This document shows, one piece after another, positions 40,222 through 52,465 of a stretch of 64,000 nt of DNA. The notes beneath the pieces are model-generated. The model was not told the DNA's origin and searched no databases. It worked only from the letters and a program-made list of their open reading frames with translations. Every line of letters begins with the position of its first letter. Position 1 is the stretch's first letter. The DNA is from JAIBJN01 sp963775625. GTDB taxonomy: Bacteria > Actinomycetota > Thermoleophilia > Gaiellales > Gaiellaceae. The DNA is taken from the NCBI GenBank assembly GCA_963775625.1, contig CAVZJM010000011.1:104654-168653 (forward strand), read 5' to 3'. The translations under genes were made by a program, and so were the position numbers.

Positions 40222-41883
40222 TTAGGAGCTCTCAACCGGCACCTCCTCGGCGCCGAGCACGACGACGCGGTCGGCCCGCGCCTCGAGGTCCGGACGGTGG
40301 GTGACCAGCAGGACCGTCCGGCCGCCGAGCAGCCGCACCACGGCCTCGCCCACCGCCTCGGCGCTCGCCGGGTCGAGGTCGGCGGTCGGTTCGTCCAGGA
40401 TCACGAGCGGGGCGTCCCGGAGGAACGCGCGCGCCAGGGCGATCCGCCGGACCTGGCCGGCCGAGAGCGGCCGCCCGCCGTCGCCGACGACCGTCTCGTA
40501 GCCCTCGGGCAGCTCGCGCACGAAGCCGTCGGCACCGGCCTGCGCGGCTGCCTCGCCAACCGTGGCCTGAGGGGCCCCTGGGTCGCCCAGGCGGATGTTG
40601 TCGGCGACCGTCCCGCGGAACAGCGTCGGCTGCTGCGGAACCCAGGCGACCTGCTCCCGCCAGGCGGCCGGGTCGCAGCCGGCGAGGTCGACGCCTCCGA
40701 CCGTGACACGGCCCGCGCTCGGCTCGGCCAGCAGCAGGAGCAGCGCCGCGATCGTGCTCTTCCCGGCGCCGCTCGGGCCCGTGAGCGCGACCGTCTCGCC
40801 CGGCTCGAGCTCGAGGTCGAGGCCGGCGACCACGGCGTCCGGCCGCGCCGGGTACGCGAAGGAGACGTCCTCGAGCCGCACGGGAACGTCCCGCGGGCTC
40901 GGCGGCGTCGCCCGACCCCGGGAGCGCTCGCCTGCCTCCTCGGCGAGGTCGAGTAGCCGCTCGCCGACCGCGAGGCCGTCCGCGCTCGCGTGATACTGCG
41001 CCGCCAGATTCCGGAGCGGCAGGTAGAGCTCGGGCGCGAGCACCAGCACGGTCAGCCCGGCCTCCAGGCCGAGCCCGCCCTCGGCGAGGCGAACGCCGAC
41101 CGTCACGGCGACGAGCGCGATCCCGAGCGTGGCCGCGAGCTCGAGCACGGTCCCCGAGAGAAAGGCGACGCGGAGCGTGCCCATCGTGGCGCGCCGGTAC
41201 TCGTCGCTGACCTGCTCGATCCGCTCCGCCTGCGCGCGGCCGCGGTTGAAGGCCCGCAGGGTCGGCAGGCCGCGGACGACGTCCAGGAAGTGCGTCGAGA
41301 GAAGCCGGAGCGCCTCGCGCCTCTGTGCCGTGCGCCGCTCCGTGTACCGCCCGACGAGCCACATGAAAACCGGCACGAGCGGGAGCGTGAGCAGCATGAT
41401 CCCGGCCGAGAGCAGGTCGATCGAGGCGACGAGGCCGAGCACGGCGACCGGCACGACGAGCGCGAGCACGAGCTGCGGGAGGTAGCGGGCGAACGCGGTC
41501 TCGAGCGCGTCCACGCCGCCCACGGCGAGCGTCGCCACCTCCGCGCTCTCGGTGCCGTCGAGGGCGGCGGGCCGGTCGCGGAGCCGGCGTTCGACGACGT
41601 CCAGGCGCAGGTCGGAGAGCGCGCTGGCGGCCGCCCGCCGCCCGGCCACCTCGAAGCCCCAGGCGGCCGCGCCCCGGCAGGCCGCCACGACGACGAGGAG
41701 GACGAGCGGGGTCAGGAGCTCCCGAAGCGACGCTCCCGCGAAGCCGCGCGCCGCCACGCGGGCCAACAGCACCGCCTGGACGAGGACGAGCAGCGCGGCG
41801 ACGACTCCCAGGGCGGCGTCGGCCGCGAGCATGGCGCGCACCGCCCGGGCGCGGCGAACCAGGCGCGGGTCGAGCGGCCCCAC
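40222..41883 (-). CDS. cydD: ABC exporter CydD (cytochrome bd assembly)
   Basis: 553 residues with an N-terminal six-helix domain (LTLPLVPVFMWLVGRYTERR, STHFLDVVRGLPTLRAFNRG, the latter typical of CydD) and an ATPase with GPSGAGKST, the variant signature LSAGQVRRIALARAF (Ala in place of the second Gly) and LVILDEPTADLDP. It partners CydC. The gene follows cydB after 7 bp. Confidence 0.9.
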   Translation of the reverse strand: MGPLDPRLVRRARAVRAMLAADAALGVVAALLVLVQAVLLARVAARGFAGASLRELLTPLVLLVVVAACRGAAAWGFEVAGRRAAASALSDLRLDVVERRLRDRPAALDGTESAEVATLAVGGVDALETAFARYLPQLVLALVVPVAVLGLVASIDLLSAGIMLLTLPLVPVFMWLVGRYTERRTAQRREALRLLSTHFLDVVRGLPTLRAFNRGRAQAERIEQVSDEYRRATMGTLRVAFLSGTVLELAATLGIALVAVTVGVRLAEGGLGLEAGLTVLVLAPELYLPLRNLAAQYHASADGLAVGERLLDLAEEAGERSRGRATPPSPRDVPVRLEDVSFAYPARPDAVVAGLDLELEPGETVALTGPSGAGKSTIAALLLLLAEPSAGRVTVGGVDLAGCDPAAWREQVAWVPQQPTLFRGTVADNIRLGDPGAPQATVGEAAAQAGADGFVRELPEGYETVVGDGGRPLSAGQVRRIALARAFLRDAPLVILDEPTADLDPASAEAVGEAVVRLLGGRTVLLVTHRPDLEARADRVVVLGAEEVPVESS

Positions 41884-41890
41884 CGGCGGC

Positions 41891-42940
41891 CTAGCCCTCG
41901 GTCTTCCGCGCGATCAGGTCGACGGGGCTCGCCGCCTGCTCCTCGACGCCGATGCGAGCGCGGAAGACGTGGTACGACCAGGCCTGGTAGAGGACGACGA
42001 TCGGCGCGACGACCAGGGCGACCACGGTCATCACCGTGAGCGCGTAGTGCGAGGAGGCGGTGCCCTCGACGGTGAGGCTGTTCGCGAACTCCGGCTGCGA
42101 CACCATCACACGGGGATAGAGGCTCGTGAAGAGGGTCGCGACGAGCAGCACCGCGCCGGCGCCCGTCATCGCGAACGCCCAGCCGCTGCGGCCGGAGAAC
42201 GCGAACGCGACGGCGAGGACGAGGACGACGATCCCGGCGACGGCCGGGAGCACGGGCGGGAAGACGTCCTTGTCGTTCCGGTCGACGGCGACGGCGACCG
42301 TCCACACGAGGAAGCCGCCGGTGACGAGCGCGGCGGGCAGCGCGAGGCGCCGCGAGGCATGACGGGCGCGCTCGAGCAGGTCGCCGGTCGTCCGGAGCGT
42401 GAGGAAGGTGGCCCCGTGGAAGGCGAAGAGCAGCACCGCCGCCAGGCCGGCGACGACGGTGTACGGGCTGAAGAGATCCCAGAAGCTCCCGGCGAAATGC
42501 CCGTCCGAGTCGATCGGAAGGCCGTAGACGAGGTTCGAGAGGCCCACGCCCCAGATGAGCGGGGCTCCGATGCTCCCGATCGTGTTCGCCCACATCCAGG
42601 TCGCCCGCCAGCGAGGGCTGTCGCGCTTCTCGCGCCACTCGAAGGAGAGGACGCGGACGATCAGGAGGACGAGCACGAGCAGGAGCGCGAGGTAGAGGCC
42701 CGAGAACATCGTCCCGTACCAGCCGGGGAAGGCGGCGAAGGTCGCGGCGCCGGCGACGACGAGCCAGACCTCGTTCCCGTCCCAGACGGGGCCGATCGTC
42801 TCGAACATGACCCGGCGCTCGCGCTCGTCCCGCGGCAGGAAAGGCAGCAGCATGCCGACCCCGAAGTCGAAGCCCTCGAGCAGGAAGTAGCCCGCCCAGA
42901 AGAAGGCGACGAGGCAGAACCAGAAGAGCTCGAGGTCCAT
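41891..42940 (-). CDS. cydB: Cytochrome bd quinol oxidase subunit II
   Basis: 349 residues, eight or nine helices, with FWAGYFLLEGFDFGVGMLLPF at the N-terminus, ETIGPVWDGNEVWLVVAGAATFAAFPGWY and FAFHGATFLTLRT, all characteristic. With CydA it forms the high-affinity oxygen reductase that uses quinol. The ATG overlaps the cydA stop by one base (TGATG). Confidence 0.95.
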   Translation of the reverse strand: MDLELFWFCLVAFFWAGYFLLEGFDFGVGMLLPFLPRDERERRVMFETIGPVWDGNEVWLVVAGAATFAAFPGWYGTMFSGLYLALLLVLVLLIVRVLSFEWREKRDSPRWRATWMWANTIGSIGAPLIWGVGLSNLVYGLPIDSDGHFAGSFWDLFSPYTVVAGLAAVLLFAFHGATFLTLRTTGDLLERARHASRRLALPAALVTGGFLVWTVAVAVDRNDKDVFPPVLPAVAGIVVLVLAVAFAFSGRSGWAFAMTGAGAVLLVATLFTSLYPRVMVSQPEFANSLTVEGTASSHYALTVMTVVALVVAPIVVLYQAWSYHVFRARIGVEEQAASPVDLIARKTEG

Positions 42941-44337
42941 CAGTACCCCACCGCCGGGGCGGCCTCCTCCCCTTCGCCGCCCGCAGGCGGCGGGTCGAGG
43001 CTGGCGTAGTGGCGCATCAGGACGAAGTCGACGACGCCGAGCAGCAGGTAGAGGACGGCGAAGGTGCCGAGGCTCAACGCGATCGTCGACGTCCCGACGC
43101 TGGGGGAGTTCGCGTCCGCGGTCTTCAGGAGGCCCTGGACGATCCAGGGTTGCCGGCCCACCTCGGAGAGCACCCAGCCTGCGAGAGCGGCGAGGTAGGG
43201 GAACGCGATCGAGACGACGCCCGCCCAGAGGAACCAGCGCGTCCGCTCGAGTCGCTGCCGCCACATGAGGAACGCTCCGAGCGCCGCGACCATGAAGACG
43301 AGCGTGCCCAGATAGGCCATGATCCGCATGCTCCAGTAGGCCGCCCTGACAGGCGGGATGTAGTCGCCGGAGCCGTACTGCTGCTCGTACTGGCTCTGCA
43401 GCGGGTTCATGCCCTGGACCTCGCCGTCGAGCGAGCCCGTCGCGAGCACCGAGAGCAGCTTGGGAATCTCGATGTCGAAGCTCGGAGTCTGGTCGTCCTC
43501 GCTGAAGCCGCCGATCTGGAAGAGCGAGAATGCGGCTGGCTGCTCGGTGTCCCAGAGCGCCTCCGTCGCTGCGATCTTCATCGGCTGGTAGTCCGTGACG
43601 ACGACGCCGAGGTGGCTGCCCAGGGCGAGGTTCGCCGCGGAGACGGGCACGAGGACGATCAACGCCAGCTTGGCCGCGTGCCGGAAGACCTCGACGTTGC
43701 GGCCGCGCAGGAAGTGCCAGCAGGAGACGCCGAGGACGACCGTCGCAGCGACCGTCAGGCCGACGAGGATCACGTGCAGGAAGGCCCAGATAGCGAAACG
43801 GTTCGAGAGCAGCTCCCAGATGCTCGTCAGCTCGGCGCGGCCGTCCACGACCTCGGAGCCGACCGGCCGCTGCATCCACGAGTTGGCAGCGATGATGAAG
43901 AACGCCGAAAGCCAGCTCGCGAGCGCGAAGATCCAGACCGTCGCCAGATGGAGGCGTGGACCGAGCTTGTTCCAGCCGAAGATCCAGAGGCCCAGGAAGG
44001 TCGACTCGAGCATGAACGCCGCGAGTCCCTCGATGGCGAGCGGCGCGCCGAAGACGTCGCCGACGAACGTCGAGTAGACGGACCAGTTCATCCCGAACTG
44101 GAACTCCTGCACGAGCCCGGTGGCGACGCCGATCGCGAAGTTGATCAGGAGCAGCGTCCCGAAGAAGCGCGTCAGCCGCAGCCAGGCCTCGTTGCCGCTC
44201 CGGTGCCACTTCGTCTGCATGACTGCGATCAGCGGGGCGAGCCCGAGCGTCAGCGGCACGAACAGGAAGTGGTACAGCGACGTCGTCGCAAACTGGATGC
44301 GCGCGAGGTCGACGGTGGTGACCGCGAGCGTGCTCAT
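42940..44337 (-). CDS. cydA: Cytochrome bd quinol oxidase subunit I
   Basis: 465 residues. RIQFATTSLYHFLFVPLTLG contains the first haem-ligand His (H23); WSVYSTFVGDVFGAPLAIEGL, FMLESTFLGLW and GWVLSEVGRQPWIVQGLL follow. The quinol-binding Q-loop is present. It is the first gene of cydABDC; 155 bp separate it from the upstream sugar operon and hold its promoter. Oxygen reduction at low oxygen tension or under stress is the expected role. Confidence 0.95.
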   Translation of the reverse strand: MSTLAVTTVDLARIQFATTSLYHFLFVPLTLGLAPLIAVMQTKWHRSGNEAWLRLTRFFGTLLLINFAIGVATGLVQEFQFGMNWSVYSTFVGDVFGAPLAIEGLAAFMLESTFLGLWIFGWNKLGPRLHLATVWIFALASWLSAFFIIAANSWMQRPVGSEVVDGRAELTSIWELLSNRFAIWAFLHVILVGLTVAATVVLGVSCWHFLRGRNVEVFRHAAKLALIVLVPVSAANLALGSHLGVVVTDYQPMKIAATEALWDTEQPAAFSLFQIGGFSEDDQTPSFDIEIPKLLSVLATGSLDGEVQGMNPLQSQYEQQYGSGDYIPPVRAAYWSMRIMAYLGTLVFMVAALGAFLMWRQRLERTRWFLWAGVVSIAFPYLAALAGWVLSEVGRQPWIVQGLLKTADANSPSVGTSTIALSLGTFAVLYLLLGVVDFVLMRHYASLDPPPAGGEGEEAAPAVGY

Positions 44338-44492
44338 GGCCCAGGCGTGATCGTACAGCGGGCTCGGACGAGCGAATCACCCGAAACGGATGACGGCGAG
44401 GTCAAGGCTGCATGCGACATTCGCGTCCGTTCCCGAAAGGTCTCGGCGACCGAGGTCGGCACGGCGTCCTCACGCTGCGGGCGCCTCCCTGA

Positions 44493-45386
44493 TCACCCCG
44501 GGACGATGCCCCAGGCGCTCGTGTGACTCTCGCCGGGCTCAAGTCGGACCAGGTCCTCGCCCGTGCGGAAGGCGTTCGGCGGGCAGGTCATCGGCTCGAC
44601 CGCGAGGCTGCGGCGCCGGACGTCGGGCAGCGGGTCGCCGGTGAAGAGCTGCAGGTAGGGGTAGCCCTCGTCGACCCAGAAGGTTAGGCCGGCACGACTC
44701 CTCGGGTCGCGCAGCTCGACGCGTGCTCGCCCATACTCTCCGCGCCTGAGGTCGGTGAAGGCGTGGTCGAGCGTCGTCGCGCCGATCGGCCTGGGACGGC
44801 GGAAGTCGTAATCGGTCCCTTCGACGGACTCCCTCCCGACAGGGAGGCCGCGCTCGTCCACCCGCAGCACGGTCCGGCCGGGAGCGCTCAGAATCACGGA
44901 ATCAACGGTCGGCGTGCCGACGGTGACGTACGGATGCTGGCCGGCACCGAACGGACATGCATCCTCCCCGACGTTCGTCGCGGTCGTCTGGACGCCGAGG
45001 CCGCCCTCCGAGAGGGCGTACTCGACTGCCAGCGCAAGCGAGAACGGGTAGCCGGGCTGCGGCTCGAGCGCGTGCTCCAGGACGACCCGATGCGGCTCTT
45101 GCACGCTGACCGTCCAGGGCGCGTCGCGGACGAGGCCATGGATCGCGTTCCCTCGCTCCGGCTCGGTGAGCGGGAGCTGGTGCGACCGCCCGTCGAACTC
45201 GTAGGCGCCGTCCTCGAGCCGGTTCGGCCACGGGATCAGCACCTGGCCGCGTCCCGAGGTGGGCGGCTGGCCGGCCGCGTAGCCGTCGAGCAGCTCCCGG
45301 CCGCCTGCGGAGTACGAGCCTAGCCCGCCCCCGATCGGGTCGACGGCGACCCGTTGCTCGCCGGCCGCAATCTCGACCTGATTCAC
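44493..45386 (-). CDS. Aldose 1-epimerase family protein
   Basis: 297 residues of the galactose-mutarotase-like beta-sandwich: RGQVLIPWPNRLEDGAYEFDG, NAIHGLVRDAPW (conserved His), GAGQHPYVTVG (second His) and VEPMTCPPNAFRTGEDL. It interconverts sugar anomers. GTG 45386 overlaps the stop of the GMC oxidoreductase gene by 4 bp, so it is translationally coupled and likely supplies the anomer used by that enzyme. It is the last gene of the operon. Confidence 0.9.
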   Translation of the reverse strand: MNQVEIAAGEQRVAVDPIGGGLGSYSAGGRELLDGYAAGQPPTSGRGQVLIPWPNRLEDGAYEFDGRSHQLPLTEPERGNAIHGLVRDAPWTVSVQEPHRVVLEHALEPQPGYPFSLALAVEYALSEGGLGVQTTATNVGEDACPFGAGQHPYVTVGTPTVDSVILSAPGRTVLRVDERGLPVGRESVEGTDYDFRRPRPIGATTLDHAFTDLRRGEYGRARVELRDPRSRAGLTFWVDEGYPYLQLFTGDPLPDVRRRSLAVEPMTCPPNAFRTGEDLVRLEPGESHTSAWGIVPG

Positions 45387-46929
45387 GCCAGCCGCGCGAG
45401 CAGGTGGTCGCCGACCCGAAGCGCGTTCGCCATCGCCGTCAGCGCCGGGTTCACGGCCCCGATGCTCGGGAAGAAGCTCGTGTCCACGACGTAGAGGTTG
45501 TCCACTTCGTGGGCGCGGCAGTCGGTGTTCAGCACCGAGTCGGCCGGATCGGCGCCGAACCGGCACGTTCCCGCCTGGTGCGCGCAGCCGGCGACGGGGA
45601 TCTCGGTCTTCATGTACGCGAAGCGGTGGACGAGGTGCCCCGGGTTCATGTCCAGCTGCCCGAGGATCGACTTCGTCTTCTCGTAGAGCCGTTTCCTCGC
45701 CTCGGCGTTCGTCTCCGTGTAGCTCAGCGTCACTTTGCCGTCGCCGTCGACCGTGACCCGGTTGTCGGGGCTGGGCAGGTCCTCGGTCGAGAGCCAGAAG
45801 TCGATCGCGTGTCGGGCGATCCGCTCCAACGACCACTGCGGGGCGAGCTTGGTCTCGACCGGCTTCTCCCCGCGGAACATGGGCGCCTGCGACTTCCCCA
45901 CCATCTGGACGTTCCCGAGCGGGTACTCGAAGTCGTCCGCGCCGAGGTAGAAGTCGTTCAGCCCGAGCGTCTTCTGGTAGACGGTCGGGTTCTCCTCGCG
46001 GGAGAGGGCGAGCACAGCCTGGCTGTCGTGGAACATGAAGTTGCGGCCCACCTGGTCGGAGCCGTTGGCCAGGCCGTTCGGGTGCTTGTCGTTTGCGGAC
46101 TCGAGGAGGAGCCGCGCCGAGTTGGCCGCGCCGCACGAGACGACGACGAGCTCGCCGGCGAACGTCTCCGTCTCTCCCTCGCGCTCGACGACGACCCCGG
46201 TGACCGCTGTACCTGCCGCGTTCGTCTCCAGCCTGACCGCCCTCGCGTTCGTCAGCAGGGTGACGTTCGGATGCTCGAGCGCCGGACGGACGGCCATGAC
46301 CTCGGCGTCCGACTTGGCGTGCACCACGCACGGGAAGCCGTCGCAGTTGGCGCAGCGCACGCACCTCGAGTAGGGCGGGTTCGACTCGTCGAGCAGGATG
46401 CCGCAGGGGGCGTGGAACGGGTGGTAGCCGGCCGCCGCGAGGTCGTCCGAGAGCTGCTGGATGCGCGGCTCGTGCGAGACAGCCGGATGGGGATACGGTG
46501 CGCTCGCCGCCGGCTCCGTCGGGTCCTCGCCCCGCGCCCCGTGCACCTGGTAGAGCTGCTCGGCCTGCGAGTAGTACGGCTCGAGCTCGTCGTAGGAGAT
46601 CGGCCAGGCCGGCGAGACGCCGTCATGGTGGCGGAGCTCGCCGAAGTCCTCGCGGCGAAGCCGATACAGGGCGGCGCCGTAGAGCTTCGTCGCGCCGCCG
46701 ACGAAATAGTGGATCTGGGGCTGGAACGGCTTCCCCTTCGCGTCGTACCAGGTGTCGGGCGAGACGTAGCGGTTCTCGACGAAGACGCTCTGCGCCAGCC
46801 AGTTCTCCAGCTCGCGCGGGAGCCAGCCCCCCCGCTCGAGCAGGAGGATGCGCTTGCCGGAGGGCGCAAGCCGGTGGGCGAGCGTGCCCCCGCCTGCGCC
46901 GGTGCCGATGATGATGACGTCGTAATCGC

Positions 46930-46933
<4 letters not shown>
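45383..46933 (-). CDS. GMC-family oxidoreductase with a Cys cluster
   Basis: 516 residues. The FAD-binding Rossmann motif VIIIGTGAGGGTLAHRLA opens the protein, and CRFGADPADSVLNTDCRAHEVDN and GAVNPALTAMANALRVGDHL close it, as in glucose-methanol-choline oxidoreductases. A CVRCANCDGFPC segment (near residue 195) recalls the Fe-S-associated Cys region of membrane-linked sugar dehydrogenases, so electrons may pass to a cytochrome or quinone rather than to oxygen. The gene neighbourhood (GH15, mutarotase, G6PDH) favours a sugar substrate. The stop and start overlap both neighbours by 4 bp. Confidence 0.88.
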
Positions 46934-48812
<1,879 letters not shown>

Positions 48813-48816
<4 letters not shown>

Positions 48817-50208
48817 GACGTCACCCAGGGCCCGTACCACTTACCGTGACCGGCGACCAGCTTGTCGGCTGCCTCAGGGCCCCACGAACCCGGCGCGTAG
48901 GGGTGCACAGGCGGTGGCGCGTCGAGGAGCGGCTGCATGACCCGCCACGTCTCCTCCACGCCGTCCTGGCGCGTGAAGCGGGTGCTCTGGCCCACCATCG
49001 CGGCGTGGAGCAGAACCTCGTAGGGGGTCGCGCCCTTCGCCGCCCTTCCTCGGCGAACTCCATGTCGAGCGTGATCGTCTCGGCCTTCGCAGCATCTGCC
49101 CGGAAGGCGTCGAGTCGCAGCTGCACACCTGTCGACGGATCGAGCTTGATCACGAACTGGTCGGGCTCTGCGGTATCGGCGATCGCCGAGAAGCCGAGCT
49201 TCGGAGGGCGCTTGAACACGAGCCGGACCTCGGTCTGCGTCACCGGCAGGAGCTTGCCGGTGCGGATGAAGAACGGCACGCCCGACCAGCGCCAGTTGTC
49301 GATGTCGAGGCGGAGCGCAGCGAACGTCTCCGTGGTCGAGCCCTCCGCCACGCCGTCGACCTTCAGGTAGCCGTCGTGCTGGCCTCTGGCGTAGTGGGCC
49401 GGGCTCGCCTCGGCGACAGCCCGGAAGAGGGCGACCATGCCGTCCTTGAGCGTCTCCGGATCGCCGCCGGCCGGGGGCTCCATGGCCGTCGCGCCGACCA
49501 CCTGCATGAGGTGGTTGACGACGACGTCGCGGAGGGCACCGACCGGGTCGTAGAAGTGGCCTCGGTCAGCGATGCCGAAGTCCTCCGCCATCGTGATCTG
49601 CACGCACTCGACGTAGTTCCGGTTCCAGACCGGCTCGAGCATCGTGTTGGCAAAGCGCAGGAAGAGGATCTCCTGGAGGCCCATCTTCCCTAGGAAGTGG
49701 TCGATCCGGTAGAGCTGGGACTCGTCGATGGACTGGTGAAGCTCGTCTGCGAGCGCGCGGGCGGACTCGAGGTCGTGGCCGAAGGGCTTCTCCACGACCA
49801 CGCGCGCCGTCTTCGTCAGTCCCGCGTCGGCAAGGCCCTTGACGACCCTGCCGAAGAGAAACGGCGGGATCTCGAGGTAGAAGACCGGGCGTGGACGCGC
49901 CCTCGATCGCCTTGCCCGACGCGGGCGTACGTGTCGGCCTCCCCGAAGTCCCCCTGGACGTACGAGAGCCGGGCGGCGAAGCGGTCGAACACCTCCGGGT
50001 CGATCTGCTCGCCAGTCCCCTCGATCGACTCCCGGGCGCGCTGCACGAGTTGATCCACCGTCCAGTCGTCGACGGCCACGCCGACGATCGGGCACTGGAG
50101 CAGCCCCTGCGCCTCCAGGCGGTAGAGCGAGTGGAAGGTCATCACCTTCGCCAGGTCGCCCGTGATGCCGAACACGACGAAGACGTCGGCCGGCGCAGGC
50201 TGGTTCAT
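48813..50208 (-). CDS. zwf: Glucose-6-phosphate dehydrogenase (four apparent single-base insertions)
   Basis: The N-terminal VFVVFGITGDLAKVMTF carries the NADP-binding GxxGDLA motif; RVVVEKPFGHDLESARAL and YRIDHFLGKMGLQEILFLRF are the substrate-site motifs. Continuity needs one base removed near each of 49911, 49889, 49042 and 49032; the length minus four gives 464 whole codons. The C-terminus then reads ATPYEVLLHAAMVGQ ... GHGKWYGPW. The enzyme makes NADPH and 6-phosphogluconolactone. ATG 50208 overlaps the NDH-2 stop and its own stop overlaps the GH15 start, so the gene looks functional and the insertions may be sequencing errors. Confidence 0.88.
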
Positions 50209-51500
50209 TCCGTTCTCCTCTCGTCGTCCGTCCGCACGGTGATCCGCCCCGGGCGCTCGTGAGAGAAGCCCGCCCAGGTCCAGTCCGCGATCGCCTTGGC
50301 GCGGTCCTCGCCGGTAGAGAGGAGCGCGAGGTGGACGGTTCCCCAGGCCAGCGCGGCCGTCTTGCCCTTCAGCGTTCGTCCATGGGCCGTCTGGATCACG
50401 GCAGCGCCGCGGCCGATCGTCGCCATCGTGCCCTTGTCGTGGTAGGCGAACGGCTCAGTTTCCTTTCCGGCCACACACCGCGCCACGTTCGCTCCCGCGT
50501 GCTCGCCGGCCTGCAGGGCGACCGAGCCGAGCTGAGGGAGAACCTTGGAGGTCTTCGTGTCGGTGATCCACGCGACGTCGCCGACGGCAAAAACCTCGGG
50601 GTGTCCGGCGACCGTGAGGTCTGGCCCGACCGGGATGCGGTTTCCCTTCTCCAGCTCGAGCCCGAGCGAGGCCGCGATCGAGTTGGCCTGGAGACCGGCG
50701 CCCCAGATGAGCGTGTGCGCCTCGAGCACGGTGCCTGACTCGAGCGTGACCCGGGTGGGCTCGACGGCGGACACCAGCTCGCCGACGAGAACCTCGACGC
50801 TGAACTTCTCGAGCTCCTTCTTCGCATAGTCCCGCAGGTTCTTCTTGAACATCGTGAAGAGCTCGGGCGCGGCCTCGACCAGGATGATCCGGGCTTTCTC
50901 CTGCGGCACGCTCGGGTAGTCCTTGGCGAAGCTCTCGCGGTAGAGCTCGGCCAGCGCGCCGGCGCTCTCGACTCCCGTCGGCCCGCCGCCCACGACGACG
51001 ACGTTGAGCGCCCCGTCTTCCACCAGCGCCGGATCCCTGTCGGCCGCCTCCCAGGTGCGCAGGATGTGCTCCTTGAGGCGCACGGCGTCGGACAGCGTGT
51101 ACATCGGGAACGCGTGCTCGGGAGCGCCGGGCGTTCCGAAGAAGGTGACCTCGGCTCCGAGGGCGAGCACCAGGTAGTCGTAGTCGAGCGGCTCCATCTC
51201 GGCAAACTCGACTTGCCGCGCGTCGAGGTCGATCCCGGTGACGGTCGCCTGGTGGACGGCGGCGTTCGGCTGCTCGTGGAACAGGCCGCGGAGCGCGTGC
51301 CCGACGACGGCCGTCTCGAGCAGGTCGGTCGCGAGCTGGTAGAGGAGCGGCTGGAACGTGTGGTAGTTGTGCGCGTCCACGACCACGACGTCGGCCTCGA
51401 CGTCCTTCAGCGCGCGGGCGGCGCCGATCCCGGCGAAGCCGCCGCCGAGGACGACGACGCGCGGCCGCCGCTTCGTTGTCACTGGGCTTTGTGGACTCAC
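50205..51500 (-). CDS. ndh: Type II NADH:quinone oxidoreductase (NDH-2)
   Basis: 431 residues with two Rossmann motifs (VVVLGGGFAGIGAARAL for FAD; NVVVVGGGPTGVESAGALAEL for NADH), NYHTFQPLLYQLATDLLE and a C-terminal LALLSTGEDRAKAIADW helix typical of NDH-2 membrane attachment. It feeds NADH electrons to quinone without pumping protons. GTG 51500 is set by the GTGA overlap with the permease stop at 51497. Confidence 0.9.
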   Translation of the reverse strand: MSPQSPVTTKRRPRVVVLGGGFAGIGAARALKDVEADVVVVDAHNYHTFQPLLYQLATDLLETAVVGHALRGLFHEQPNAAVHQATVTGIDLDARQVEFAEMEPLDYDYLVLALGAEVTFFGTPGAPEHAFPMYTLSDAVRLKEHILRTWEAADRDPALVEDGALNVVVVGGGPTGVESAGALAELYRESFAKDYPSVPQEKARIILVEAAPELFTMFKKNLRDYAKKELEKFSVEVLVGELVSAVEPTRVTLESGTVLEAHTLIWGAGLQANSIAASLGLELEKGNRIPVGPDLTVAGHPEVFAVGDVAWITDTKTSKVLPQLGSVALQAGEHAGANVARCVAGKETEPFAYHDKGTMATIGRGAAVIQTAHGRTLKGKTAALAWGTVHLALLSTGEDRAKAIADWTWAGFSHERPGRITVRTDDERRTE

Positions 51501-52449
51501 TCACCTGACCTTCCTCGCGCGAGCGAGACTCTATGTGGCCGGCCGATCTCTGTGTCACCGCGCCAAGCTGAACGGCCTCCTCCTCTGAGCCTTGCTCCGA
51601 AGCCGAGGTAATGACGATCGCCCCCAGCAGCGCGACGGCGAGAGCTCCGACCGCCACAACGGCGTGCCACGGCGGCGTGTTGTCGAGGCGTTCCTGGAGG
51701 ACGAGCGCGCCCAACAGGACGCTCACGACCGGGTTCGCCACCGAGACGGTCGCCACCGAGGTCACCAGCCGACCCGTCGCCAACGAGAGCTGCTGCAGGT
51801 AGAAGCCGATGATTCCGGCTGCCGCCATGACCCAGAGCTCCCAGCTTTCGAGTACCGCGGCGGCGCCACTCGCGTGGAGGTTCTCGACGACGGGCTTCAT
51901 CAGCGTCGCCGAGACGCCGTAGAGGATTCCGGCGGTCGCGCCGAGCACCGCCGCCCTCGTGCCGGGCCCGCCGCGGCCGGCGAAGAGCATGAGCCCCGCA
52001 CAGATCACGCCGATGACGAGGAACGCCGACAGCCAGTCGGAGGCGGGAGCATCGTCGAGGCCCGCTGCCGGGTCCCCGACGAGGGCGAAGACGGCAAGCC
52101 CGACGACGATGATCGCGGCTCCGAGGATGTGGCGCCGGGTGACGACCTGGGCGGTGAGGAAGTAGCCGAGCGGCAGCGCCCAGATGATCGAGGTCACGAG
52201 CAGCGGTTGGATGATGGCGACTCTCCCGCGGTCGAGCGCGGCCGCCTGCAGGAGCACTGCGAGGATCTGGGCGCCGAGGCCGAGCAGCCACACCCCGTTC
52301 CCCAGCAGGCGGAGGAACGACTGCGGCGCTCCACCCTCGAGCCCGAGAGACAGGGAAGCACGCTGCCAGAGCGTGGCCGCGAGCGCGAAGCACATCGCGG
52401 CGACGAATCGCGAGGATGGCGGCAATCTCATCCACGGCGGCAAGACCAT
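51497..52449 (-). CDS. DMT-type permease (apparent frameshift in its C-terminal tail)
   Basis: About 315 residues with ten helices (RFVAAMCFALAATLWQRAS; VAIIQPLLVTSIIWALPLGYF; VATVSVANPVVSVLLGALVLQE). After the last helix (AVALLGAIVITSASEQ) the frame continues without stop deep into ndh. In a neighbouring frame a TGA occurs at 51497, exactly overlapping the ndh GTG as GTGA, the pattern of every other junction here. An indel between about 51505 and 51620 is therefore likely. ATG 52431 is an alternative start. The substrate is unknown. Confidence 0.75.
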
Positions 52450-52465
52450 AAGGGACGCAGGGGCG

